The position numbers were made by a program, and so were the translations under genes. A model generated the notes under the pieces. That model worked only from the letters and a program-made list of their open reading frames with translations, did not search any database and had not been told where the DNA came from. From positions 37,649 to 101,648 of the forward strand of contig JBFWXB010000012.1 of NCBI GenBank assembly GCA_050187875.1: a stretch of 64,000 nt of DNA, read 5' to 3'. Every line of letters starts with the position of its first letter. The first letter of the stretch is position 1. This stretch comes from JAFKKS01 sp050187875. Lineage in GTDB: Bacteria; Pseudomonadota; Alphaproteobacteria; Rhizobiales; Xanthobacteraceae. This document shows, piece after piece, positions 32,436-39,264 of this stretch.

Positions 32436-33584
32436 TCACGCTTTCTTTGCGATACGCGCGGCGGCGCGAACAGCATCGCCCAGCGATGTGGCGACAGTGC
32501 ACCCGGCGTCCCTGAGGATCGCGTGCGCGACTTCGGATCGATTGCCCTCAAGGTGAAAATAGATCGGCTTGAGGTTGCCGTTTCGATGCGCCAACGCCGC
32601 CAGTAGCGATTGCACGATCTGATCGAGCCGCAGGCCGCAGGTCGTGAAGTTCACGATGATGACCTTGACGCTCGGATCGTCGCAGAAGGTGTCGAGCATC
32701 AAGCGGATGCCGGTTTCGGCGTGCCCGCCCATGATCGCATAGTCGAGGTCGACGAATGCGGAGAGCTGCACGCCTTCCTTGTCGAGCCAATCCATGACCG
32801 TCACGCCGACGCCGGCGCCGGAACTCACCAAGCCGACCGACCCGCCGATCGGCACATACTGGATCTCGAGTTCTTTCAGGCGCGCCAGAAAGCCGTCTTC
32901 CTTGAAGCGGGATTTCTCAGCTTCGACGAACTCAGGGTGACGGAACAGGGCGCCGTCGTCGATCACGATCCGGGCGTCGAGCGCCAACAGCTTTCCGTTG
33001 CCGATTTCGACAAGGGGATTGATCTCCGCGAGCGTGGCGTCGTTCGCACAAAAAAGGCGATAGAGGCGATCCGCGACGTCGGCATAGGCCGGCCAGTAGG
33101 TTCGTTCGATGCGCAGCGTTTCGAGGACATTGCGCACCTGATAGGCGCTCAGTCCGTAAACCGGATCGATCTTGACCGACTGGAAGGTGCCTTTCTGATC
33201 ACCGAAATAGGACTCCACCTCTACGCCGCCCTTGCTGCCGAACAGCAGCAGGATGTCCGCCCCGTCTAAAAGAACGGCGAGATAGCGCTCGCACGAGAAA
33301 CTTACTTTCGGTTCGATCAACACCGCTTGCACGCGATGGCCCTTGATCGTCTCCGCAAGCAGCGTTTCGGCTTCTCGTCTCGCGTCCGCTTTGCTCTCGA
33401 CGCTCTTGATGCCACCGGCTTTTCCGCGGCCGCCGGTGAGCACCTGCGCCTTGATCACCGTGGCTCCGATGAGTCCCGCCGTCGCCGTGTCGAGCTCATC
33501 GGCGGATCGAATAAGCGTGCCGCCCGGAACCTCTATTCCGTATTTTTCGAGAACGGCCTTTCCTTCATGCTCAAACAAAAGCAT
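32436..33584 (-). CDS. Succinate--CoA ligase beta subunit family (SucC-like, ATP-grasp)
   Basis: This 382-residue ATP-grasp protein pairs with the SucD-like subunit. It shows LLFEHEGKAVLEKYGIEVP at the start, KAQVLTGGRGKAGGIK (ATP-grasp lid), an AEINPLVE metal/substrate block and SSGAGVGVTVMDWL with GGHAETGIRLMLD near the C-terminus. The ATG at 33584 matches the family start; the upstream in-frame extension has no family resemblance. The sequence is fairly divergent from housekeeping SucC. It is the first gene of the five-gene operon, and a regulon palindrome lies about 80 bases upstream. Confidence 0.87.
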   Translation of the reverse strand: MLLFEHEGKAVLEKYGIEVPGGTLIRSADELDTATAGLIGATVIKAQVLTGGRGKAGGIKSVESKADARREAETLLAETIKGHRVQAVLIEPKVSFSCERYLAVLLDGADILLLFGSKGGVEVESYFGDQKGTFQSVKIDPVYGLSAYQVRNVLETLRIERTYWPAYADVADRLYRLFCANDATLAEINPLVEIGNGKLLALDARIVIDDGALFRHPEFVEAEKSRFKEDGFLARLKELEIQYVPIGGSVGLVSSGAGVGVTVMDWLDKEGVQLSAFVDLDYAIMGGHAETGIRLMLDTFCDDPSVKVIIVNFTTCGLRLDQIVQSLLAALAHRNGNLKPIYFHLEGNRSEVAHAILRDAGCTVATSLGDAVRAAARIAKKA

Positions 33585-33661
33585 TGCGCCGCTCTCTCCG
33601 TCCGCGGTCCATCGTAGCTGTTTGCCGCAACGTGCCCGGCGTGAGGACAGCCGCGAATGAA

Positions 33662-33691
33662 TAATTTTATATCGTCCATAAGATGAAACAA
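33662..33691. promoter_or_regulatory. Regulon palindrome site B (sucC-like operon promoter)
   Basis: TAATTTTAT-N12-ATGAAACAA matches the other three sites in its TTTYAT and ATGAAA half-sites and in the 12-base spacer, though the outer bases are less symmetric. It lies 78 bases before the sucC-like start codon. Confidence 0.55.
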
Positions 33692-33963
33692 ACATTGCAA
33701 GAGGCCTGAAGAGTGTCAAGTTGAGGAACGTGTCGCTGCGTTCCGGCCTCGAAGGAATGGGTCGACGCCACCTTCGTCGCGCAATCGACGTCAACGACAC
33801 CCGCCGCCCCGCGTCGCAAAGCCGAGGCTTCTCCACTTAGCTTCGCGTTGAGTAATCCGTCGCATGAAATCGAGTGTTGCATTGCCAGGCGCCTGTTGAA
33901 CGCAATCGATGCCGTACTGCCACGCGTTCGCATGCTTGACACTCTGGCGGGCCTCTGGAATGG

Positions 33964-33993
33964 TCGTTTCAAGAGGGGCGGGATATAAAACGA
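33964..33993. promoter_or_regulatory. Regulon palindrome site C (binding-protein promoter)
   Basis: TCGTTTCAA-N12-ATAAAACGA shares the half-site and the exact spacing of sites A, B and D. It lies 79 bases before the start of the Aap-like binding-protein gene, an appropriate distance for promoter control. Confidence 0.6.
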
Positions 33994-34071
33994 ACAATTC
34001 TTATTTCAAACGATCGCCGGACTACGCGGTCAGAAGGTGGTTCGGCGAGCCTGCGTGACGGGGAGGGAGCC

Positions 34072-35106
34072 ATGATCAGACTGACTACTGTTGCGGTGGC
34101 GGCGTTTTGCAGTTTGCTGGCCAACGCGGCGTTTGCCCAGACGCGAAGCCCGACGGTCGAGGCCATCGAGAAGAGGGGCGCGCTTCTTTGTCCCAGCAAT
34201 AACGGACCCAACCTCGGCTTCATGGAAGTCGGCGACAACGGGACCTGGAAGGGATTCGACATCGACATGTGTCGTGCGATCGCGGTCGCGATCCTCGGAT
34301 CACCCGACAAAACGAAATTCATCCCTTTGAGCATGGCGCAGCGGTGGCCGGCCCTCAATTCGGGTGAAGTGGACATCATCATCAAGACAACCGACGCGAC
34401 GATGACCCGAAACACCGAGCTCGGGTTTCAGTTCAGCCTGCCGTATATCTACGGCACGTTTAACGTCATGGCCCACGCCGAGCTGAAGGCGAAGGCGGTC
34501 AAGGACCTCGCCGGCGGTACCATCTGCACATCCGCCGGTACGAACAATGCGCGCTATATGGAGGAGTTTGCCAAGTCGCGAAACTTCCAAGTGAAGGTCT
34601 TGACCTTCGACAAGCGCGAAGAAGAGATCGCCGGCTATGCGTCAAACCGTTGCGACGGCTATCTGCAGTGGGGTCCGACGCTGGCCGCCGCGCGCGTTTC
34701 CCTCAAGGATCCAAAAGCGCATGTGATCTTGCCCGAAGTTCTCGCGGTCGGCCCGCAAGTCATGCTGATGCGCCGTGGGGACGAACTGTTCGTGAATGTC
34801 GTCAACTGGGTCCTTCAGATCTTGTGGACGGCTGAGCAGATGGGGATCACGCAGGCGAACGTCGACAGTTTCCGCGCCAATCCGACAACGCCGGCGATGC
34901 AGCGCCTCCTCGGTGTCACGCCAGGGCTGGGTAAGCGCCTCGGCCTTGCCGATGACACCTGGGGCTACAAGGTCATCAAGGCGATGGGCAACTTCGGCGA
35001 GATCTGGGATCGCAACCTCGGCGCGAATTCTCCATACAAGCTGGAGCGCGGCATGAATGCGCTCTGGAAGAACGGGGGGCAGTTCACGCCTTACATCATC
35101 GATTGA
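34072..35106 (+). CDS. Amino-acid ABC transporter substrate-binding protein (AapJ-like)
   Basis: This 344-residue periplasmic protein has a signal peptide ending ANAAFA (about residue 22) and the AapJ-type sequence blocks GALLCPSNNGPNLGFMEV, GFDIDMCRAIAVAILG and NSGEVDIIIKTTDATMTRN. GGGAGGGAG lies just before the ATG. AapJ-type proteins bind a broad set of L-amino acids, but the place in this regulon suggests a more specific ligand, perhaps the substrate of the aminotransferase (inference). Two permease genes follow after about 180 bases. Confidence 0.9.
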   Translation: MIRLTTVAVAAFCSLLANAAFAQTRSPTVEAIEKRGALLCPSNNGPNLGFMEVGDNGTWKGFDIDMCRAIAVAILGSPDKTKFIPLSMAQRWPALNSGEVDIIIKTTDATMTRNTELGFQFSLPYIYGTFNVMAHAELKAKAVKDLAGGTICTSAGTNNARYMEEFAKSRNFQVKVLTFDKREEEIAGYASNRCDGYLQWGPTLAAARVSLKDPKAHVILPEVLAVGPQVMLMRRGDELFVNVVNWVLQILWTAEQMGITQANVDSFRANPTTPAMQRLLGVTPGLGKRLGLADDTWGYKVIKAMGNFGEIWDRNLGANSPYKLERGMNALWKNGGQFTPYIID

Positions 35107-35285
35107 TGGTATCGTCCCGAAGGCACCGGCCCATGTTCGGCCACTATCCAGGGCGGTGCATTGCACCGCGCGCCGGGCGGGTGTTCTCTCGGCGGCTTGG
35201 GATGCGATGCGCCACCGCGTGATACGTTGTCGATGGTTGTGACGGTCACATATTTCGGCGTCAAATGATTTAAGCGAGAGTGCCG

Positions 35286-36437
35286 ATGGCTTCGTCACAG
35301 CGAACCGGCCGCCCCAGGCGTCACGGTCAGCGCTGGATGCTTTTGATCGTATTTGCGTGTGTCGTCGTCGCGGTCCTTTGGCTCGCCTTTACCCAGCGTC
35401 ACGCGCTTTCGTCGTTCGGGGGCTTCCTGTTTTCGCCCACCGGCTGGGACATATCGCTCACGTTCATTCCTTACTCCGCCAACGATCCCTATTGGTGGGC
35501 ATTTCTGGTCGGCCTCACCAACACGGTGATGGCCGGCGCATTCGGCATCATCGGCGCGACGCTCATCGGCTTTGTCATCGGCGCGGCGCCGCTCGCCAAC
35601 AACAAGATCCTCTCGATGCTGGCGAGCGTCTACACGGACGTCTTTCGCAACATCCCGCTCATCCTGCAGGCGATCTTCTGGTACGGGATCATTCTGCATC
35701 TGCCGCCGGCGCGCCAGGCCATCAGAATATTTGATGCCGTCTTTTTATCGAGCCGTGGCTTCGTCGTTCCAAAATTTTCGAATACGCCTCTGGTTTTGAC
35801 CGCCGTCATCCTTGCCGCACTGTGCCTCGGCTTCATGCTGAAAGGGTTTCGAATTTGGCGCGACGAGGTTGCCTCGCCGCGGCAACGCCGGCGGGTGGCG
35901 ATTGCGGCTCTCGTCGCGGTTTCGTGCGCCGCCGGCTTGCTCTTTCTTGCGCCGTCACTTGCCGTCGCAGCAGCGATCGATTGGCCCGTGCTGCAAGGAT
36001 TGAACTTTCGCGGCGGGCTCTACATGACACCGGAGTTTGCGGCTGTCGTGGTCGCGATTGTCATATATCGCGGCGCGTTCATGGCTGAAATCTTCCGCGG
36101 CGGCTTCACGTCGACATCTCCCGGGCAGATCGACGCTGCAAAGTCACTCGGTCTTCGTCCCCTCGCAACGCTTTGGAAAGTGCGGCTGCCGATAGCGCTC
36201 GTTCATATCGTTCCACCGCTGTCTAACGAATACATCAATATCGTCAAGGTGACCGCGATCGGCATCATTATCGGCTTTCCCGACCTCTTCTGGGTCTCGT
36301 CGAACGCGACGATGCAGACGGGAAAGCCGATGCAAGTGCTTTTCGTCATGATCGCGATCTATCTCGTGCTGAACTTCTCCCTGGCGGCTGTGATGAACGC
36401 CATCAACGATCGAGTGCGTGCGCGTGGCTTCAGCTGA
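35286..36437 (+). CDS. Amino-acid ABC transporter permease (AapQ-like)
   Basis: This 383-residue inner-membrane permease has an N-terminal helix (LLIVFACVVVAVLWLAF), a large extra-membrane region as in AapQ, the FRNIPLILQAIFWYG block, and the ATPase-contact motif QIDAAKSLGLRP with the Gly. The ATG at 35286 is preferred; an in-frame GTG at 35280 is possible. Its end overlaps the start of the second permease. The two permeases should form a heterodimer. Confidence 0.9.
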   Translation: MASSQRTGRPRRHGQRWMLLIVFACVVVAVLWLAFTQRHALSSFGGFLFSPTGWDISLTFIPYSANDPYWWAFLVGLTNTVMAGAFGIIGATLIGFVIGAAPLANNKILSMLASVYTDVFRNIPLILQAIFWYGIILHLPPARQAIRIFDAVFLSSRGFVVPKFSNTPLVLTAVILAALCLGFMLKGFRIWRDEVASPRQRRRVAIAALVAVSCAAGLLFLAPSLAVAAAIDWPVLQGLNFRGGLYMTPEFAAVVVAIVIYRGAFMAEIFRGGFTSTSPGQIDAAKSLGLRPLATLWKVRLPIALVHIVPPLSNEYINIVKVTAIGIIIGFPDLFWVSSNATMQTGKPMQVLFVMIAIYLVLNFSLAAVMNAINDRVRARGFS

Positions 36438-37527
36438 CCAATTCTTTGTTCAGGATAGGGGCAGCTCCGCGATCGGACGCACGCTCACAAGAATCCGTCG
36501 TGATTATTTCAAGAGCCCGCTGGACGCGCTTATTTCGATAATCTGCCTGGCGGCGCTCGCTTTCTTTATCGCCGCCGTCGTGCGATGGGCGATCCTCGAT
36601 AGTGTGTGGAACGCGAAAGACGGCGCACAATGCGCCGAACGCGGCGCCGGCGCGTGCTGGGCGGTCATCCGTGCCCGTGCGCAGCTCATCGTGTTTGGCT
36701 TGTATCCTTACACGGAAATCTGGCGCGCAGGCCTTGGGTGCCTCATTCTTCTCGTTACGTTCGTCCTGTCCTGCATACCGGCATTCTGGCGCCTCGAAAG
36801 GCTCGTCCCGCTTTGGGTCTTTTCCTTCGCGATCTTTCTGGCGTTGATGTATGGCGGTATCCTCTCCCTGCCATCGGTCGCCGAAGTCTATTGGGGCGGC
36901 ATCGCGCTCACGTTCCTTGTGTTTGCGGCCATGGTGCTAGCCGGCATGCCGTTCGCCTTCCTTCTGGCGCTGGCGCGGCATTCCGGACCGCCTTGGCTGA
37001 GTCGGAGCGCCGCGGTCTTCATTGATGCGGTTCGTTCGCTGCCGCTGGTCACGATCTTGTTCGCGTTCTGGCTCGCCGTGCCGCTTATCTTCCCGGCCTG
37101 GATGCATATCAGCACGCTGTCCCGCGCTTTGATCGGATTCATCGTCTTCTTCGCGTGCTACGAGGCCGAAGTTTTACGCGGCGGGCTTCAGGCGATTGGG
37201 CGCGGCCAGGTCGAGGCGGCGCAATCCCTCGGAATGCGATTCTGGCAATATCAGGTTGCCGTAATCAGCCCGCAGGTCTTTCGTATTTCACTTCCGCAGA
37301 CGATGAACCTGATCGTCGGCTCTTTCAAAGATACGTCGTACATCGCCGTACTCGGCTTTTTCGACATGGTCGCTGCGGCAAATGCGGCGGTCGGCACCGG
37401 AGACTGGAACGGGCAATATGTCGAGGTCTATTTGGTTGTCGCCTTGTTCTATCTCTTGTTTGGAACGTCGCTGTCGCGTTACGGCGCCTATCTCGAGAGG
37501 AAAATGAGCGTCGAAAATCGTCGCTGA
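36418..37527 (+). CDS. Amino-acid ABC transporter permease (AapM-like)
   Basis: This 369-residue permease is the second membrane subunit. It shows SLPLVTILFAFWLAVPLIFP, the ATPase-contact loop QVEAAQSLGMRFWQYQ and IVGSFKDTSYIAVLGFFDMV. It begins at a GTG overlapping the upstream permease by 20 bases. The operon ends here, without the AapP-type ATP-binding gene that normally follows, so the ATPase must come from another locus. Confidence 0.9.
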   Translation: MRVASADQFFVQDRGSSAIGRTLTRIRRDYFKSPLDALISIICLAALAFFIAAVVRWAILDSVWNAKDGAQCAERGAGACWAVIRARAQLIVFGLYPYTEIWRAGLGCLILLVTFVLSCIPAFWRLERLVPLWVFSFAIFLALMYGGILSLPSVAEVYWGGIALTFLVFAAMVLAGMPFAFLLALARHSGPPWLSRSAAVFIDAVRSLPLVTILFAFWLAVPLIFPAWMHISTLSRALIGFIVFFACYEAEVLRGGLQAIGRGQVEAAQSLGMRFWQYQVAVISPQVFRISLPQTMNLIVGSFKDTSYIAVLGFFDMVAAANAAVGTGDWNGQYVEVYLVVALFYLLFGTSLSRYGAYLERKMSVENRR

Positions 37528-37681
37528 TCGCACGCGACGATTGCGGGCTTGCCAAGCGTCCTTCTGTTGAGGTGCGCCATCACATCGCTCCCCCTTCGCA
37601 GCCTCAACGCCTTGGGTGCGCATATGTTTTCGGTCCGCGTCTTCGCTATAATGGCCGCCCGGACTGGCGGAGTGCATTGGG

Positions 37682-38386
37682 ATGGCTGCGAGCGCTGCCA
37701 CGTCTAAAGACAATGCCCAAAAGATCCTCGCCGGCTGTAGCTTGTTCCGCGGGCTTTCGGCTCCGGTGATCGCTGCGCTCGTCGCGCGCGCGCATATCCG
37801 ATCCTTTTCCAAAGGCGACGTTATTTTCACCATGGGGTCCGAGGGCGATTGCCTGATGGCGGTCCTGAGTGGAACCGTCCGTATCGAGATCGCCTCCATC
37901 GCCGGCCGCGACATGCTGCTTGCGCTCTTGAACGCCGGCGAAATCTTCGGCGAGATCGCAGTGCTCGACGGGCGGGAGCGAACAGCTGATGCTGTCGCGC
38001 ATACCGCGTGCACCCTGGCGGTCCTCGATCGGCGCGACATTCTCGCCATGCTGGAGCGCGAGCCGTCCGCGTGGCTATCCATCGTCGAGATTCTGTGCGG
38101 CCGGCTTCGCAATACCGACCAGCAGATCGTCGAAGTCGCATTCCTGGACTTGCCGGCGCGCCTTGCGAGCGCGTTGCTGCGCATTTCTCAACGGCCGGAC
38201 AATAGCGAGGCTCTTGCGCCCGTAACGCTCTCGCAGCGCGCGTTGGGTGAAATGGTCGGTGCGTCGCGCGAGAGCGTGAACAAATGCCTGTCCCAATGGC
38301 AGCGCGCGCGCCTCATCCGGATTCAAGGCGCAGACATCCGGATCACGAATAGAGACGCGCTCGAGCAAATCGCCGAAGGCGATTGA
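37682..38386 (+). CDS. Crp/Fnr family transcriptional regulator with intact cyclic-nucleotide motif
   Basis: This 234-residue regulator has an N-terminal cyclic-nucleotide-binding barrel with GEIFGEIAVLDGRERTADA (86-104), where Arg100-Thr101-Ala102 matches the phosphate-binding signature of CRP, and a C-terminal winged helix whose recognition helix reads SRESVNKCLSQW (195-206). The Arg196-Glu197 pair corresponds to the CRP residues that read TGTGA. No cluster of Cys for an iron-sulfur centre is seen. Two TGTGA-N6-TCAC(A/T) sites lie 270-360 bases downstream, and a nucleotidyl cyclase gene follows, so the protein may be cAMP-dependent (inference). Confidence 0.88.
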   Translation: MAASAATSKDNAQKILAGCSLFRGLSAPVIAALVARAHIRSFSKGDVIFTMGSEGDCLMAVLSGTVRIEIASIAGRDMLLALLNAGEIFGEIAVLDGRERTADAVAHTACTLAVLDRRDILAMLEREPSAWLSIVEILCGRLRNTDQQIVEVAFLDLPARLASALLRISQRPDNSEALAPVTLSQRALGEMVGASRESVNKCLSQWQRARLIRIQGADIRITNRDALEQIAEGD

Positions 38387-38388
38387 TC

Positions 38389-38601
38389 CTAGGCGTCGAT
38401 CGTGCCGGCGTGTCTCGCAACGACACGCGCCGGCGCGAGCCACGACATCCGCTCCGCGCATACGCTTCGCCCGCCATGGCAATGGAGAAGCGGCCTGTTG
38501 ATCAAGTCACCCCGCGGCGTACGCCACTCCGTCGGCGAAGCGGTATTGACGAGGATGAGACCGGCGACGATGGACCGGAAAGAAGCGATCGTTATGGTCA
38601 T
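38389..38601 (-). CDS. Small hypothetical membrane-anchored protein
   Basis: This possible 70-residue protein begins MTITIASFRSIVAGLILVNTAS, one hydrophobic helix or uncleaved signal, followed by a basic tail. GGGAG lies six bases before the ATG at 38601. It is divergent from the secreted-peptide gene at 38822, and two CRP-like sites lie between the two starts, which supports a real promoter on each side. Its 3' end touches the convergent crp-type gene. No family is recognised, and it may not be a gene. Confidence 0.45.
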   Translation of the reverse strand: MTITIASFRSIVAGLILVNTASPTEWRTPRGDLINRPLLHCHGGRSVCAERMSWLAPARVVARHAGTIDA

Positions 38602-38658
38602 GGTTGGCTCCCGTTTATTACCCCCTTGACCATCGTCGTCCCCATCCGCCGCGCGGGA

Positions 38659-38674
38659 TGTGATCGCGCTCACT
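38659..38674. promoter_or_regulatory. CRP-like site 1
   Basis: TGTGA-TCGCGC-TCACT matches the CRP form TGTGA-N6-TCACA at nine of ten positions. It lies 58 bases upstream of the minus-strand small gene and in the shared divergent region. Confidence 0.55.
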
Positions 38675-38719
38675 CGGGGTCGTAACAATCGACTGCGCTG
38701 CTCGCGGATAAAAAAATTT

Positions 38720-38747
38720 TCGGCCTGTGATGCTCGTCACAGGCCGA
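38720..38747. promoter_or_regulatory. CRP-like site 2 within an 11-bp-arm palindrome
   Basis: TCGGCCTGTGA and TCACAGGCCGA are perfect inverted repeats around TGCTCG, so the core is TGTGA-N6-TCACA, an exact CRP consensus. It lies 74 bases before the secreted-peptide start at 38822. Because AAAAAAATTTT flanks it on the left, it could alternatively be a minus-strand terminator, but no minus-strand gene ends close by. Confidence 0.55.
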
Positions 38748-38821
38748 TGCGGCGCGATGGCTCATTGTGCCCTCGTTCGCAGCGGATGGTCCGCATCGCG
38801 AAAACAAGGGAGACCACAGCC

Positions 38822-38989
38822 ATGACGCGTTTGTCTTTCGCACTTGCCATCGCCATCGCCCTGACGGGCATGTTCGCTTCTTTCGTCGGTTCCGCATCTG
38901 CCAAGCCGCACGGCGTGACCGCCGGCGAGTGCATCCTCGATGACGGCTACAACCGTTACCGCCCGTGCAGCGGAGCGGACGGCAGCTGA
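38822..38989 (+). CDS. Small secreted protein, 55 residues, two-cysteine mature peptide
   Basis: This protein has a clear signal peptide (hydrophobic core LSFALAIAIALTGMFASFVG, cleavage likely after SASA, about residue 27) and a mature part of about 28 residues containing HGVTAGEC, DDGYNRYRPC and a Gly-Ser end. The two Cys could form a disulfide in the periplasm. The mature pattern looks like a conserved short Rhizobiales protein without known function. A CRP-like palindrome lies upstream and a strong terminator directly after the stop, so it is a self-contained transcription unit. Confidence 0.7.
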   Translation: MTRLSFALAIAIALTGMFASFVGSASAKPHGVTAGECILDDGYNRYRPCSGADGS

Positions 38990-38998
38990 GCCTTACGG

Positions 38999-39035
38999 GG
39001 GCCCGCATTGCTTCTCGATGCGGGCCCATTTTTTT
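38999..39035 (+). terminator. Strong intrinsic terminator after the secreted-peptide gene
   Basis: GGGCCCGCAT/ATGCGGGCCC (38999-39008 and 39018-39027) is a perfect ten-base stem with a nine-base loop, followed by ATTTTTTT. This is a textbook rho-independent terminator. Confidence 0.9.
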
Positions 39036-39107
39036 GACTCCCACAAAATTTCGAAAGAGCGCGCTCGATCGGTCGCATCGAAAGCGCGCCGCTTGCGAAG
39101 GCTCGTC

Positions 39108-39239
39108 ATGCGTATCCCCCTTGGAGGCAATCGCCCGATCGGGCGCCTGCCGGCGCTCGGTCCGCTTGCCGTGTGCGCCCTGTGGCTTATGGCCGGCGCT
39201 CTTGTCTTGATGCTGTGGCTCGCAGCTGTCGGATCTTAG
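39108..39239 (+). CDS. Possible small single-span membrane protein
   Basis: This 43-residue frame starts MRIPLGGNRPIGRLPALG and continues with one hydrophobic helix (LAVCALWLMAGALVLMLWLA). GAAGG lies about seven bases before the ATG. It follows the terminator of the preceding gene and is convergent with the cyclase gene. No family is recognised; it could be chance coding in GC-rich DNA. Confidence 0.35.
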   Translation: MRIPLGGNRPIGRLPALGPLAVCALWLMAGALVLMLWLAAVGS

Positions 39240-39264
39240 AGGCCGCTAGTCGTGACTGAGATTC

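Larger units (their letters stand above)
33585..34071. other. Divergent intergenic region between CoA-ligase operon and Aap-like transporter
   Basis: These 487 bases separate two divergently transcribed units. I see no convincing gene in them; short open frames lack ribosome sites and family resemblance. The region holds two copies of the TTTYAW-N12-WTRAAA palindrome, one close to each outward-facing gene, and is AT-richer around both copies, so it should contain both promoters. Confidence 0.6.

Noticed and set aside
38715..38747. The 38720-38747 palindrome as an intrinsic terminator on the minus strand
   Set aside because: It has a T-rich flank in that direction, but no minus-strand gene ends nearby, and its exact TGTGA-N6-TCACA core and position before a gene favour an operator. 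Not fully excluded.
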